Assembly: GCA_900556555.1 (NCBI GenBank)
Contig: USPF01000023.1
Location: 1 to 33,042, forward strand
DNA: 33,042 nt
From: an uncultured Blautia sp.
GTDB lineage: Bacteria; Bacillota; Clostridia; Lachnospirales; Lachnospiraceae
Reading direction: 5' to 3'
Part shown: positions 22,571 through 31,282 of the stretch, in pieces
Numbering within the stretch: position 1 is the stretch's first letter
Layout: the number at the start of each line of letters is the position of its first letter
Translations under genes and position numbers: made by a program
The notes under the pieces: generated by a model
What the model was told of the DNA's origin: nothing
The model's input: only the letters and a program-made list of their open reading frames with translations
Database searches by the model: none

Positions 22571-24557
22571 TCTTTCTGTGAAGAATTTCAAGAAAAGTAT
22601 CCGGGATTATTCCATTTACTTTTTTACCATGATTCTTGGTATTGCAGTTTTCTATATTTTCAATGCCATTGAGACCCAGACAGCTATGATGGAAGTGACA
22701 AAAACCAAAGCAGCAATCATTGATATGATGAATGGCGTGATGGACGGTGTCAGTATTTTTGTTTCTTTTATCCTTGGGTATCTGATTGTTTATGCCAGCC
22801 GTTTTATGCTGAAGAAACGGAAGATGGAATTCGGTGTGTATATGACCCTTGGCATGAGCAGAGTGAAGATTGCAGGAATTTTGTGGATGGAAACCATTTG
22901 GATGGGAGTGATTTCTCTGGTGGCAGGACTCCTTGTGGGTACGGGGATTTCTCAGTTTATGTCACTGATGGTTTCTCATCTGTTTCAGGCAGATGTGTCC
23001 AGATTTGTGTTTGTGATTTCCTGGAAAGCAGTGGTGAAATCTATCCTGTATTTTCTAATTATCTATACTGTGGTAATGGTATTGAATACCATTGCTATTA
23101 GCCGTACAAAACTCATTGATTTTATGACAGCAGGACGGAAAAAAGAAAAAAATCTACTGAAAAATCCTGTGGTCTCTGTGGTGATTTTTCTTCTGGCATG
23201 GGGGATTCTGGGATATGCTTATTACAATGTAACCGCAGGATCAGAGAATCTGGAATCAGAGTTTCAGGTACTGGCACAGGTGCTTCTTGGTATTGTTGGA
23301 ACTATACTTGTATTCTGGTCTTTTGCCGGATTTTTCATGTGGATTCTTGGAAAAATGCCAAAGATTTATTATAAGAAAATTAATTCCTTTGTATTTGGAG
23401 AACTGTCCAATAAGTTAAATTCTACGGTGATTTCCTGTAGTGTCATCTGCCTTCTCATGTTTATGACTATCTGTATCTTGTTTTCAGCTTTTGCCAGAAA
23501 AGATTTCAAAGAAGCAGAAGCAAAAAAGCTGGCTCCTGTGGATATTTCCGTGGTGAAAGACTTAGGAGATGGAAAAACCATAGAAGAAATCATGGAAGAA
23601 AAGGATATTTCAGGGAAAGATTTTCAGGATACCTTAAACTTTACTACTTATGAGCTTCCAGAGGTAACAAAGGGAAATATTGTAGGGGATGCTGTAGATA
23701 GAGAAAGATTTGGAGAGGCATATCTGAACCAGCAAATAGAATTACTTTCGGTAAGCACCTATAACCAGGCAGCAGAGAAATATCATCTTCCTACCTATGA
23801 ATTAGAAGAAAATCAGTATCTTGTCATTGCAGATATGGAAGGTGCGGTGGGTATTTTCAATATGGGATTGAAAGAAAATCCAGAGCTTACCATAAAAGGA
23901 AAAACCTATTATCCAAAAGAAAAAACATGTCAGGATGGATTCCTGGTGATGAATTATGACCCACAAAATATGGGCTTTATCCTGGTTCCGGATTCTGTGA
24001 AATTTACAGAAGCAGAACAGAAAAAGAATTATTTGATTGCTGATTATGCAAAGGACACCAAGGCTTTCCGGGAAGAGATGGACGAAGAATTTTTTGAACG
24101 GCTAAACGGAGAAAAAAGCGATGAGTTTTCTGTGTACTTCACTACTCAGTCCTCTGTGTATGATGACAGTATCGGCAGCAGTGCCATGTATATTTTCCTG
24201 GGATTGTATCTTGGTATTTGCTTCCTGATTTCCGGTTCTGCGGTATTATCCTTAAAGATGTTATCTGATGCAGCGGACAGCAAAGAGAAGTATCGGATTC
24301 TTCAAAAACTGGGATGCGATCAAAAACAAATCTGCCGCGGGCTTCGGAAACAAAACGGTATGGTATTTCTTTTACCTGTGATCCTGGCTGCCGTTCATTC
24401 TGTCTTTGGCATTCAGGTGTGCATGGAGATGCTGTCTATTTATGAAACAAAGGGAACTGCACCGGCACTGGTGCTTACCATGATACTCATAGGAATGATT
24501 TACGGAGGGTATTATCTGGTGTCACAGTTTGGATGTGAGAAGATTGTGAGAGAGTAG
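22560..24557 (+). CDS. FtsX-like ABC permease with large extracellular domain (BceB-like)
   Basis: Membrane protein of 665 aa. About ten membrane segments, with a roughly 225-residue extracytoplasmic domain at about 312-538 between the seventh and eighth, which is the ligand-sensing layout of BceB-type permeases. FtsX-like repeats are at about 60-180 and 540-660 (KKRKMEFGVYMTLGMSRVKI and KEKYRILQKLGCDQKQICRGL are the coupling segments). Expected substrates are cell-wall-active peptides such as bacitracin or lantibiotics; the exact one cannot be told. Confidence 0.93.
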   Translation: MLFSLSVKNFKKSIRDYSIYFFTMILGIAVFYIFNAIETQTAMMEVTKTKAAIIDMMNGVMDGVSIFVSFILGYLIVYASRFMLKKRKMEFGVYMTLGMSRVKIAGILWMETIWMGVISLVAGLLVGTGISQFMSLMVSHLFQADVSRFVFVISWKAVVKSILYFLIIYTVVMVLNTIAISRTKLIDFMTAGRKKEKNLLKNPVVSVVIFLLAWGILGYAYYNVTAGSENLESEFQVLAQVLLGIVGTILVFWSFAGFFMWILGKMPKIYYKKINSFVFGELSNKLNSTVISCSVICLLMFMTICILFSAFARKDFKEAEAKKLAPVDISVVKDLGDGKTIEEIMEEKDISGKDFQDTLNFTTYELPEVTKGNIVGDAVDRERFGEAYLNQQIELLSVSTYNQAAEKYHLPTYELEENQYLVIADMEGAVGIFNMGLKENPELTIKGKTYYPKEKTCQDGFLVMNYDPQNMGFILVPDSVKFTEAEQKKNYLIADYAKDTKAFREEMDEEFFERLNGEKSDEFSVYFTTQSSVYDDSIGSSAMYIFLGLYLGICFLISGSAVLSLKMLSDAADSKEKYRILQKLGCDQKQICRGLRKQNGMVFLLPVILAAVHSVFGIQVCMEMLSIYETKGTAPALVLTMILIGMIYGGYYLVSQFGCEKIVRE

Positions 24558-24558
24558 G

Positions 24559-24598
24559 AAAATAGATATTATCAGTTTTATAGCTATTTTAGTTTTTG
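24559..24598 (+). terminator. AU-rich terminator after the ABC permease
   Basis: AAAATAG (24559-24565) pairs with CTATTTT (24584-24590), followed by AGTTTTTGG. The stem is weak. Confidence 0.45.
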
Positions 24599-24730
24599 GT
24601 ATCATGGAGACAGATGAAAAGAAGTAATTCATTATATGAATATACTGAAAGATATATAGTAATAGTTACTAAAAAAATATAATAAATATGTAGGATTTGT
24701 ACAAAATAGATGTAAAAGCTCTTCACTTTG

Positions 24731-24759
24731 TTGATTTTATAAGCAAAAAAGTATATGAT
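24731..24759 (+). promoter_or_regulatory. promoter of the membrane-bound AraC regulator
   Basis: TTGATT (24731-24736), 17 nt and TATGAT (24754-24759), about 30 bases before the GTG start. The rest of the 24558-24790 gap is AT-rich with nothing else recognised. Confidence 0.5.
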
Positions 24760-24790
24760 TAACTTACTATGCTTGTTGAGAGGAAACAAA

Positions 24791-26773
24791 GTGAAGAATA
24801 AAACACAGTATTTAAAATTTGTTTTAACATATAATTTGATTCTGCTGATTCCGTTACTGATTATTAATCTTTCTGTCTTAGGAATGTTAAAGAAATATCA
24901 GTATAATAAAGTAAGTGATGAGGTGCGGATGACGTTTGACCGCCAGGACGACTTTTTGAAAAATGAGATTTTCGCACTTAAAAACTATGCAGATGAATGT
25001 AAGTTTAATAAAATTTACAATGATTTGTATTTTGATAGTCCAAGTATATATTTTGATATCGAAGACAATTTAAAAGAACAGGAGATGAAGTCTCCGTTTA
25101 TAGATCGTGTTTATATGTATGATGAGAAAAATGGCACGGTCTATTCATCAAGCGGTACGTTTTCTCAGGAACTGTTTTTTAATAATATTTTGAGAACCGA
25201 TATCCTAAACCTAGAAAAGGTAAGACAGATGGCAGGACATGTTCTGGCATTTCCAGCAAAACCTCAGGGTGATAAAAATGATGGCATATTGTTTGCATAT
25301 GCTATGAGAACCTGGACAAAAGATGGAGAGCAGATTAAGTATTTTCTGTTTCCGGTAAGAGATAGAAAACTGAGATCGTATTTTGAAATTCCGGAAGGAG
25401 AACGAATCTATTTATTAAATGATAAGGAAATCTTATATTCTACGGAATCTGAAAAAGAAAGTTACGAGGATTTTGTGAAGAATGAGAAGTATGAAAAAGA
25501 TTTTTATGTATGGAAACAGCAGATGAATTGTGGATTTCAATACGTCCGCATGATTCCTAAAAAAATCATTACCAATAGCATGTGGATTTATCTAAAGGGC
25601 TATGGAATGTGGGTGTTCTGCAGTTTTATTGTAGGTATTGTACTTGCAGGAGGTTTTTCTAAAGTCCGATATGAGAATTATATGAAACTGCTCAGATCTA
25701 ATGAGGCACTCAAAGAAGAATGTGATGAGTTAAAAGTAGAAAGCTGTCTCTATGATCTTTTGAGAAGAAAGATTTATCCGGAAGATGAAACTTGGAATAA
25801 ATGTCTGGAATGTAATATTCGTATTGAGCGGAAATCTCGATTTTTTATACTGGTTTCTGATCAAATCTTAGAAAGAAAAGAAGATTATGAGTGGTTTGTA
25901 CAGCAGATTAATCAGAACGATATAACAGATGCTTACCGAATTGATCTTGTGGATGGTATTCTGATTTATCTTGTTTGTAGCGATTCAGAAAAAAGTAAGC
26001 TGGAAGAATCCATCCAGAACTTTTTGAATCGTGATATACCGATGGGAATCAGTGATGTAAATACGGATATAAGTGAACTGAAATATTTTTATCAGCAAGC
26101 AAAAGAAAGGCTGTTTGCTCTAAATAAGGAAGAAAACTGTTCACAATATCCAGAAAGAGAAGTATCTTCTTTAAAAACAGCCGTAGATAATTCAGATGTG
26201 AAAAGAGCAGGACTTTTGTTAGATGAATTATTAGATGTAATTGAAGTGGTGGATGATACCATGTCCAGCGTAATTTTATGGGAAGTGTCTGAAATTTTTA
26301 AAGTTGACCGAGAACAACTGCTAAGGTTGCAAAAAGACAACCGGGATAATCTGAAGGCATTTAGCATTGGTTTCTTGAAGGAAATGAAAAAGAAAGTTGA
26401 AACACTGAAAAAGCGTGAGACAGAGAAAAATTCAGGGTATAAAAAGCGAGATATTATGGATGTGTTGAATTATATCTATGAAAATTATCTGGATGACAAT
26501 TTCAGTGTGAAATCAATGGCATCCCATTTTCAGACTTCAGTGTCTAATATCAGCCATTTCTTTAAGAAAAATATGGAAGTAACGATTTCTCAGTATGTAG
26601 AACAGATCAAACTGGAACGAGCAAAGGAAATGTTGAGAACCAGTGATAAGAAAGTATCTGAAATTGCAGAAATTTTGAGGTATGCGAACAGCACAGCTTT
26701 TATTGAAATGTTTAAAAAGTACGAAGGTGTGACACCGGGAGTGTACAGAGAATCCAGCGATAAAGAAAAGTAA
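24791..26773 (+). CDS. membrane-bound AraC family regulator with extracytoplasmic sensor domain
   Basis: One-component transmembrane regulator of 660 aa. A membrane helix near residues 10-32 (LTYNLILLIPLLIINLSVLGML) and a second at about 267-288 (MWVFCSFIVGIVLAGGF) flank an extracellular domain of about 230 residues, likely Cache-like. A cytosolic linker follows, then a C-terminal AraC HTH domain (about 560-655: FSVKSMASHFQTSVSNISHFFKKNMEVTISQYV and KVSEIAEILRYANSTAFIEMFKKYEGVTPGVYR). GAGAGG seven bases before GTG 24791 decides the start; an ATG at 24755 is possible but poorly placed. Members often control adjacent polysaccharide-uptake genes, so it probably senses a sugar outside and drives the sulfatase/PL8/transport genes after it. 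Confidence 0.92.
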   Translation: MKNKTQYLKFVLTYNLILLIPLLIINLSVLGMLKKYQYNKVSDEVRMTFDRQDDFLKNEIFALKNYADECKFNKIYNDLYFDSPSIYFDIEDNLKEQEMKSPFIDRVYMYDEKNGTVYSSSGTFSQELFFNNILRTDILNLEKVRQMAGHVLAFPAKPQGDKNDGILFAYAMRTWTKDGEQIKYFLFPVRDRKLRSYFEIPEGERIYLLNDKEILYSTESEKESYEDFVKNEKYEKDFYVWKQQMNCGFQYVRMIPKKIITNSMWIYLKGYGMWVFCSFIVGIVLAGGFSKVRYENYMKLLRSNEALKEECDELKVESCLYDLLRRKIYPEDETWNKCLECNIRIERKSRFFILVSDQILERKEDYEWFVQQINQNDITDAYRIDLVDGILIYLVCSDSEKSKLEESIQNFLNRDIPMGISDVNTDISELKYFYQQAKERLFALNKEENCSQYPEREVSSLKTAVDNSDVKRAGLLLDELLDVIEVVDDTMSSVILWEVSEIFKVDREQLLRLQKDNRDNLKAFSIGFLKEMKKKVETLKKRETEKNSGYKKRDIMDVLNYIYENYLDDNFSVKSMASHFQTSVSNISHFFKKNMEVTISQYVEQIKLERAKEMLRTSDKKVSEIAEILRYANSTAFIEMFKKYEGVTPGVYRESSDKEK

Positions 26774-26786
26774 GGAATCAAAAAAT

Positions 26787-28214
26787 ATGAAAAAGAAACG
26801 ATATCATGTTTTGTTTATTCAAGTGGATCAATGGGGTGAAAAGTTTCTGGATTTCACAGGGAATCATACGATTATGACACCTACGATCCAACAGTTGGCA
26901 AGAGATGGAGTAACCTATTCTAATTGCTATAGTACTTGTCCGGTATGTATCCCTGCCAGAAGAAGTCTTATGACAGGACTATTTCCGAAAACACATAAAG
27001 ACAGGGTGTACAGTGACAGGATGAAAATGCCGGAAGTTACAACTTTGGCACAAGCATTTCATCAGGCGGGTTATCATACAATGGCTGTGGGAAAACTTCA
27101 TGTGTATCCACAGAGAAATCGTATTGGTTTTCAAGATGTCATTCTGCAAGAAGAAGGCAGATATGAATTCGGTGGTCCGGATGACTATCAGATATGGCTT
27201 GGCGAACATGGACATCTGGGACAAGAGTTTCTCCACGGAATGGGAAATAACACATATTATACGAGAACCTGGCCGCTAAGTGAAACAGCGCATCCTACAA
27301 CATGGGCTACCGCTCAGATGGTAAAACAGATAAAAAGGAGAGATCCAGAGAAACCGGCATTTTTTTATCTGTCATACACATTTCCTCATCCCCCGTTGGT
27401 CCCATTATCAGAATATTGGAATATGTATTCTGATCAGGACATTGAGGAGCCAGAGTGTGGAGACTGGGAAGATGAAAGTTTTATCTTGAAAGAATTAACA
27501 GAAGCCGCAAGATATTATTCTAATAAAGAGAGGGTAAGAGCAAAGAGAGCTTACTATGCACAGTGTACTCACATTGACCATCAGATTCGTTTGGTGATTG
27601 GGGCATTAAAGGAAGAAGGAATTTTGGATGATACGATTATCGTGTTTACCAGTGACCATGGAGAAATGTTATTTGACCATGGCATGGTAGGAAAACGGAC
27701 TTTTTATGAGAATTCCACACATGTTCCTTTGATTTTTTCGGGCAAACCGTTTTCTGAAATGAGAGGGAATACTGATGATAGGATTGCCTGTTTGGAAGAT
27801 ATTATGCCGACGTTGTTAAAATTGTGTGAAATTGAGGTTCCTTCTTCCGTGGAAGGACAATCGTTGTTTGAAAAAGACAGACGAGATTTCTTGTACGGAG
27901 AAATTAGTGAAGGATATCGTGCAACACGGATGATTCGAATGGGAGAGTATAAGTTGATTTATTATCCTTATGGAAATAAAGTACAGCTTTTTCATATTTC
28001 CAAAGATAAAAATGAATTGCACGATTTATCAAAGGAAAAAGAATTTAAAGAGCTAAAAGAAGATATGCTAGCGAAGTTGTGTTCTTCTTTGTATGGAAAA
28101 GATAGGGAAGAATGGATAAAACAAGGAAAACTTGTAGGAATGGAAGAACCAGAGTATAAGGAACATGGAGATTATACGTTTTCAAATCAAAGAGGCCTTC
28201 ATTGGCCGATATAG
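26787..28214 (+). CDS. cytosolic Cys-type sulfatase (S1 family)
   Basis: Sulfatase of 475 aa from the alkaline-phosphatase superfamily that removes sulfate esters from sugars. The formylglycine motif is C54-I-P-A-R58, a cysteine type that needs an anaerobic sulfatase-maturating radical SAM enzyme, which is not in this window. Metal ligands are suggested by D14 (IQVDQWG) and D290-H291 (TSDHGE). No signal peptide is present, so it should act inside the cell. It begins 13 bp after the regulator and lies 73 bp before the PL8 gene. The context suggests sulfated glycosaminoglycan oligosaccharides as substrate. The sulfatase subfamily and the sulfate position attacked cannot be assigned by eye. Confidence 0.93.
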   Translation: MKKKRYHVLFIQVDQWGEKFLDFTGNHTIMTPTIQQLARDGVTYSNCYSTCPVCIPARRSLMTGLFPKTHKDRVYSDRMKMPEVTTLAQAFHQAGYHTMAVGKLHVYPQRNRIGFQDVILQEEGRYEFGGPDDYQIWLGEHGHLGQEFLHGMGNNTYYTRTWPLSETAHPTTWATAQMVKQIKRRDPEKPAFFYLSYTFPHPPLVPLSEYWNMYSDQDIEEPECGDWEDESFILKELTEAARYYSNKERVRAKRAYYAQCTHIDHQIRLVIGALKEEGILDDTIIVFTSDHGEMLFDHGMVGKRTFYENSTHVPLIFSGKPFSEMRGNTDDRIACLEDIMPTLLKLCEIEVPSSVEGQSLFEKDRRDFLYGEISEGYRATRMIRMGEYKLIYYPYGNKVQLFHISKDKNELHDLSKEKEFKELKEDMLAKLCSSLYGKDREEWIKQGKLVGMEEPEYKEHGDYTFSNQRGLHWPI

Positions 28215-28220
28215 AATATG

Positions 28221-28263
28221 AATGGAAAAGACTGGATTTGTTTAAAATTCAGCCTTTTCCATT
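28221..28263 (+). other. intercistronic stem-loop between sulfatase and PL8 genes
   Basis: A 14-position stem with one A-C mismatch (28221-28234 with 28250-28263) and a 15-nt loop, with no proper U-run after it. It may set the expression ratio or mRNA stability between the two genes rather than end transcription. Confidence 0.55.
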
Positions 28264-28287
28264 TGTATAGAAAAAGGAGATAGAAAA

Positions 28288-31101
28288 ATGGATAGCATTA
28301 GAATGAGAGAGGGAGAAACTCTACTGGTGAAAAAACCTGAAACCTTTTCAAACAGGATATCTTGGAGGACAGGATTTTTAAAATATGACGGAAGTCTTTT
28401 GAGGAACGCGGGATATTATAAAATCAAGAGAGAACTGATGGTAGGAGAGGAAGAAGGAGAACGGAAATCAGAGGAAACAAAAGCGGATCATCTTATGGAA
28501 ATAGAGGTTACTTCTGGGCAGGAGGCATATATAAAAGCTAAGAATAAAGGAAATGCAGTGGTTGTGGCACGAGATGATACTGGAAAAAAGAAAATATGGA
28601 AGGTAGAAATAGTACATGAAAATCAAGAAAGCTTGCCGCATGTTTCAGGAGAAGATTTTCAACAAATTCGTGTTAGATGGAAACGCTTATTAACAGGAAA
28701 AGGACTAAAAGATACAGAAGAAGGCAGAGAACTGCTGAATCAGATTCACAAAGAGGCAGAAAAGGTATGGAATCAATATATCTATAGAGGACAGCCAATA
28801 TGTGAAGATATTCCGTGGAAAGAAAACAGAGGGAAACAACATCAAATTCCTTATACAGATGATGCGATACAGTTCACATCAGCCTTTCAAAAAGTTCAGA
28901 TTTTGTGCAAAGCATATAGTGCAGAAGGTGGACAACTTTATAAAAAGAGAGAGTTATTACAGGATATTATTCATATTTTAGACTTTTTGTGTGGAAGATG
29001 TTATGTGGCAAAAACACAAACAGAGAATTGGTGGACATGGGAAATCGGTATTCCAAAAGCATTGATTCCATCATTGATTATTTTGTATGAAAGTCTCACA
29101 AAAGAGCAGATATGGAAATATACAGAGGGAATTACCTTCTTTCAGCCAGATCCTTTTCATGAGGGTGCAGTTGGGGCTGCTAGTACACATGGAAAGGGGT
29201 ACCGGGAAGGCCAGGGAGCGAATATCATTGACTGCGCTACAATTGCAGTAGGATTAGGAGCTTTAAGAGAAGACAATGAACTGGTGTACCTGGGGATGCT
29301 GGCGTCAGCGGAGACTTTTGTGATTAAATATGCAAGAAATGGAGAAGAAATTTCAACAAAAGGATATGAAAGTGGTTTTTATGAGGATGGTTCTTACTTA
29401 GATCATATCAAAGTACCATATTTGGGAGCTTATGGAATAGAATTCATGAAAGGTGCTGCAAAAATCCCATATTTGTTACATGAAACAAAATGGAACTATC
29501 CGGACTCTGTATGGAAAAAGATGGAGACCTATGTGATTCAGGGATTTGGAAATGCCATATATAAAGGATGCATGTTAGATTGTTTGAAAGGGCGTTCTGT
29601 ATCAAGGCCTTCATGGAATAATCGGGAGATAGGTCGTGAAGCTATGAAAATAAGCATCAGGCTACTCGATTTTTTAGGCGAAAAATCAAGAAATAAGGTG
29701 CTTCCGATGTTGAAGGAATGGATGGAAGAGGACAAAGAGTTTCTGGAAAGTTTGAATCAAGTAGAGGATGTGGAAATAAAAGACAGAGCACATAAAATTT
29801 TGAGAGATGCATCTGTAATAAGCTATGTTCCACCAATCCATAAATCCTATCCACTCATGGACCGGGTAATCCACAGACGAAAAGAGTATCTTTTTGTTGT
29901 GTCTATGTATTCAGAACGTATTCAAAATACAGAGATTATGAACCATGAAAATCGTTTTGGCTGGCATCAGAATAATGGAATGACATATCTTTATGATGCA
30001 GACAATCAATATACAGAAAATTTCTGGAATACAGTCAATCCATTGCGGCTTGCTGGTACTACTATTGTTCCGGTAAACATAGGAAATGGGAAACCGGATA
30101 GCTCAGGATATGCACAGGGAGGAGATTTTTGTTCCAAGGAAAGCTGGGTAGGAGGCACTGCGATTGGAAATCTTGGAGTGAGCGGAATGTCTTTTTCAGG
30201 AGAGATTCAAACGGTTGTAGGCGATCCAATCGTGACGTATGCCCCAGACTTAAAAGGAAAAAAATCCTGGTTTATGTTTGATGAAGAAATAGTCTGTCTT
30301 GGCACAGGCATTACAAATAAAAATATGGATATGTCAGTAGAGACGATTATTGAAAATAAGAAGATTAGAAAAGATGGAAGCAACCGGTTCTTCGTAAACG
30401 GAGAGAAGGCTGATGTTTATGTGAGAAAAGCAGATGTGAAAGAACTGGTGCATGGCAATCAAACGAAGTCAGGTACAAGTTTCACTTCTGTGAACTGGGC
30501 ATATTTAGAAGGGAATCAATCGGTGGGAACCGGATATTATTTTCCAAAGGAAAACACAGAAGTACAAGTTTGCAGGGGAGAAACAACAGGAGACTGGAAA
30601 GATATAGGAACTTTTGAAGGAAAAAGCACCGAAAATTATTTGGAAATGTGGTTTGACCATGGGAAAAATCCTGAAAATGAATCTTATAGTTATGTGCTGC
30701 TTCCAGAAATAAAGATAGAAGAAATGAAAAAATATGTGAAAGACCCACAAATCATAATTTTAGAAAATAGTAGAAAGCTTCAAGCTGTGTACCATAAAAA
30801 ACTTAAAACGATTGGAATTAATTTCTGGCAGACATGTGGAGGAAGTATAGCCGGAGTTACAAGTGATGGAGCAGCATCTGTTATGTTGCAAGAAACTGTC
30901 AGTGGGACATGGAAAATTTCGGTTTCTGATCCTACCATGAGAAACAATAGAAGTATAAAGATTGCGTTGGATAAAAAGATAGAAAACATTGTCGGCATAG
31001 ATGAAAATGTGTTTTGTGAAAATGGTAAGGCTTTGTGTTTTGATATGACAGAAAAAAATGGAGATTCCTCTCTGGCAGAACTTCAAATTTCATATATTTA
31101 G
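28288..31101 (+). CDS. polysaccharide lyase family 8 enzyme (hyaluronate/chondroitin/xanthan lyase type) without signal peptide
   Basis: Lyase of 937 aa. An N-terminal beta region of unknown type (1-120) is followed by the alpha/alpha toroid (about 125-490: NWWTWEIGIPKALI, GQGANIIDCATIAV, YEDGSYLDHIKVPYLGAYG, KGRSVSRPSW) and the beta-sandwich domains (about 530-937: NNGMTYLYDADNQY, WFMFDEEIVCLGTGI). N312, H373, Y382 and R436 occupy the places of the pneumococcal hyaluronate lyase catalytic residues; the 9- and 54-residue spacings H-Y and Y-R are the same. No signal peptide or lipobox: GGAG precedes ATG 28288 and a stop lies just upstream, so the start is reliable. PL8 enzymes are normally secreted, so a cytosolic role on imported oligosaccharides is inferred. 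Exact polymer unknown. Confidence 0.93.
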   Translation: MDSIRMREGETLLVKKPETFSNRISWRTGFLKYDGSLLRNAGYYKIKRELMVGEEEGERKSEETKADHLMEIEVTSGQEAYIKAKNKGNAVVVARDDTGKKKIWKVEIVHENQESLPHVSGEDFQQIRVRWKRLLTGKGLKDTEEGRELLNQIHKEAEKVWNQYIYRGQPICEDIPWKENRGKQHQIPYTDDAIQFTSAFQKVQILCKAYSAEGGQLYKKRELLQDIIHILDFLCGRCYVAKTQTENWWTWEIGIPKALIPSLIILYESLTKEQIWKYTEGITFFQPDPFHEGAVGAASTHGKGYREGQGANIIDCATIAVGLGALREDNELVYLGMLASAETFVIKYARNGEEISTKGYESGFYEDGSYLDHIKVPYLGAYGIEFMKGAAKIPYLLHETKWNYPDSVWKKMETYVIQGFGNAIYKGCMLDCLKGRSVSRPSWNNREIGREAMKISIRLLDFLGEKSRNKVLPMLKEWMEEDKEFLESLNQVEDVEIKDRAHKILRDASVISYVPPIHKSYPLMDRVIHRRKEYLFVVSMYSERIQNTEIMNHENRFGWHQNNGMTYLYDADNQYTENFWNTVNPLRLAGTTIVPVNIGNGKPDSSGYAQGGDFCSKESWVGGTAIGNLGVSGMSFSGEIQTVVGDPIVTYAPDLKGKKSWFMFDEEIVCLGTGITNKNMDMSVETIIENKKIRKDGSNRFFVNGEKADVYVRKADVKELVHGNQTKSGTSFTSVNWAYLEGNQSVGTGYYFPKENTEVQVCRGETTGDWKDIGTFEGKSTENYLEMWFDHGKNPENESYSYVLLPEIKIEEMKKYVKDPQIIILENSRKLQAVYHKKLKTIGINFWQTCGGSIAGVTSDGAASVMLQETVSGTWKISVSDPTMRNNRSIKIALDKKIENIVGIDENVFCENGKALCFDMTEKNGDSSLAELQISYI

Positions 31102-31149
31102 ATATCTATTTATTGAATAAATGGTTAAAATACCCAATGAAAAGATGCA

Positions 31150-31163
31150 GTATTCAAGAATAC
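31150..31163. promoter_or_regulatory. perfect palindrome upstream of the solute-binding protein promoter
   Basis: GTATTCAAGAATAC is a 14-base perfect palindrome that ends five bases before the -35 of the promoter below. Candidate operator; binding protein unknown. Confidence 0.4.
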
Positions 31164-31167
31164 GAGA

Positions 31168-31196
31168 TATACATATACAAAAATTATATTTATAAT
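31168..31196 (+). promoter_or_regulatory. promoter of the solute-binding protein gene
   Basis: TATACA (31168-31173), 17 nt and a perfect TATAAT (31191-31196), giving a leader of about 80 nt before ATG 31283. Confidence 0.55.
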
Positions 31197-31282
31197 ACAG
31201 GTATCAAATGAATGCTGGCCGGCATCGATGATGATGGAAAAAAGAAGAAGCAATATGAAAACCAAGGAGGACTAGGATTAAA

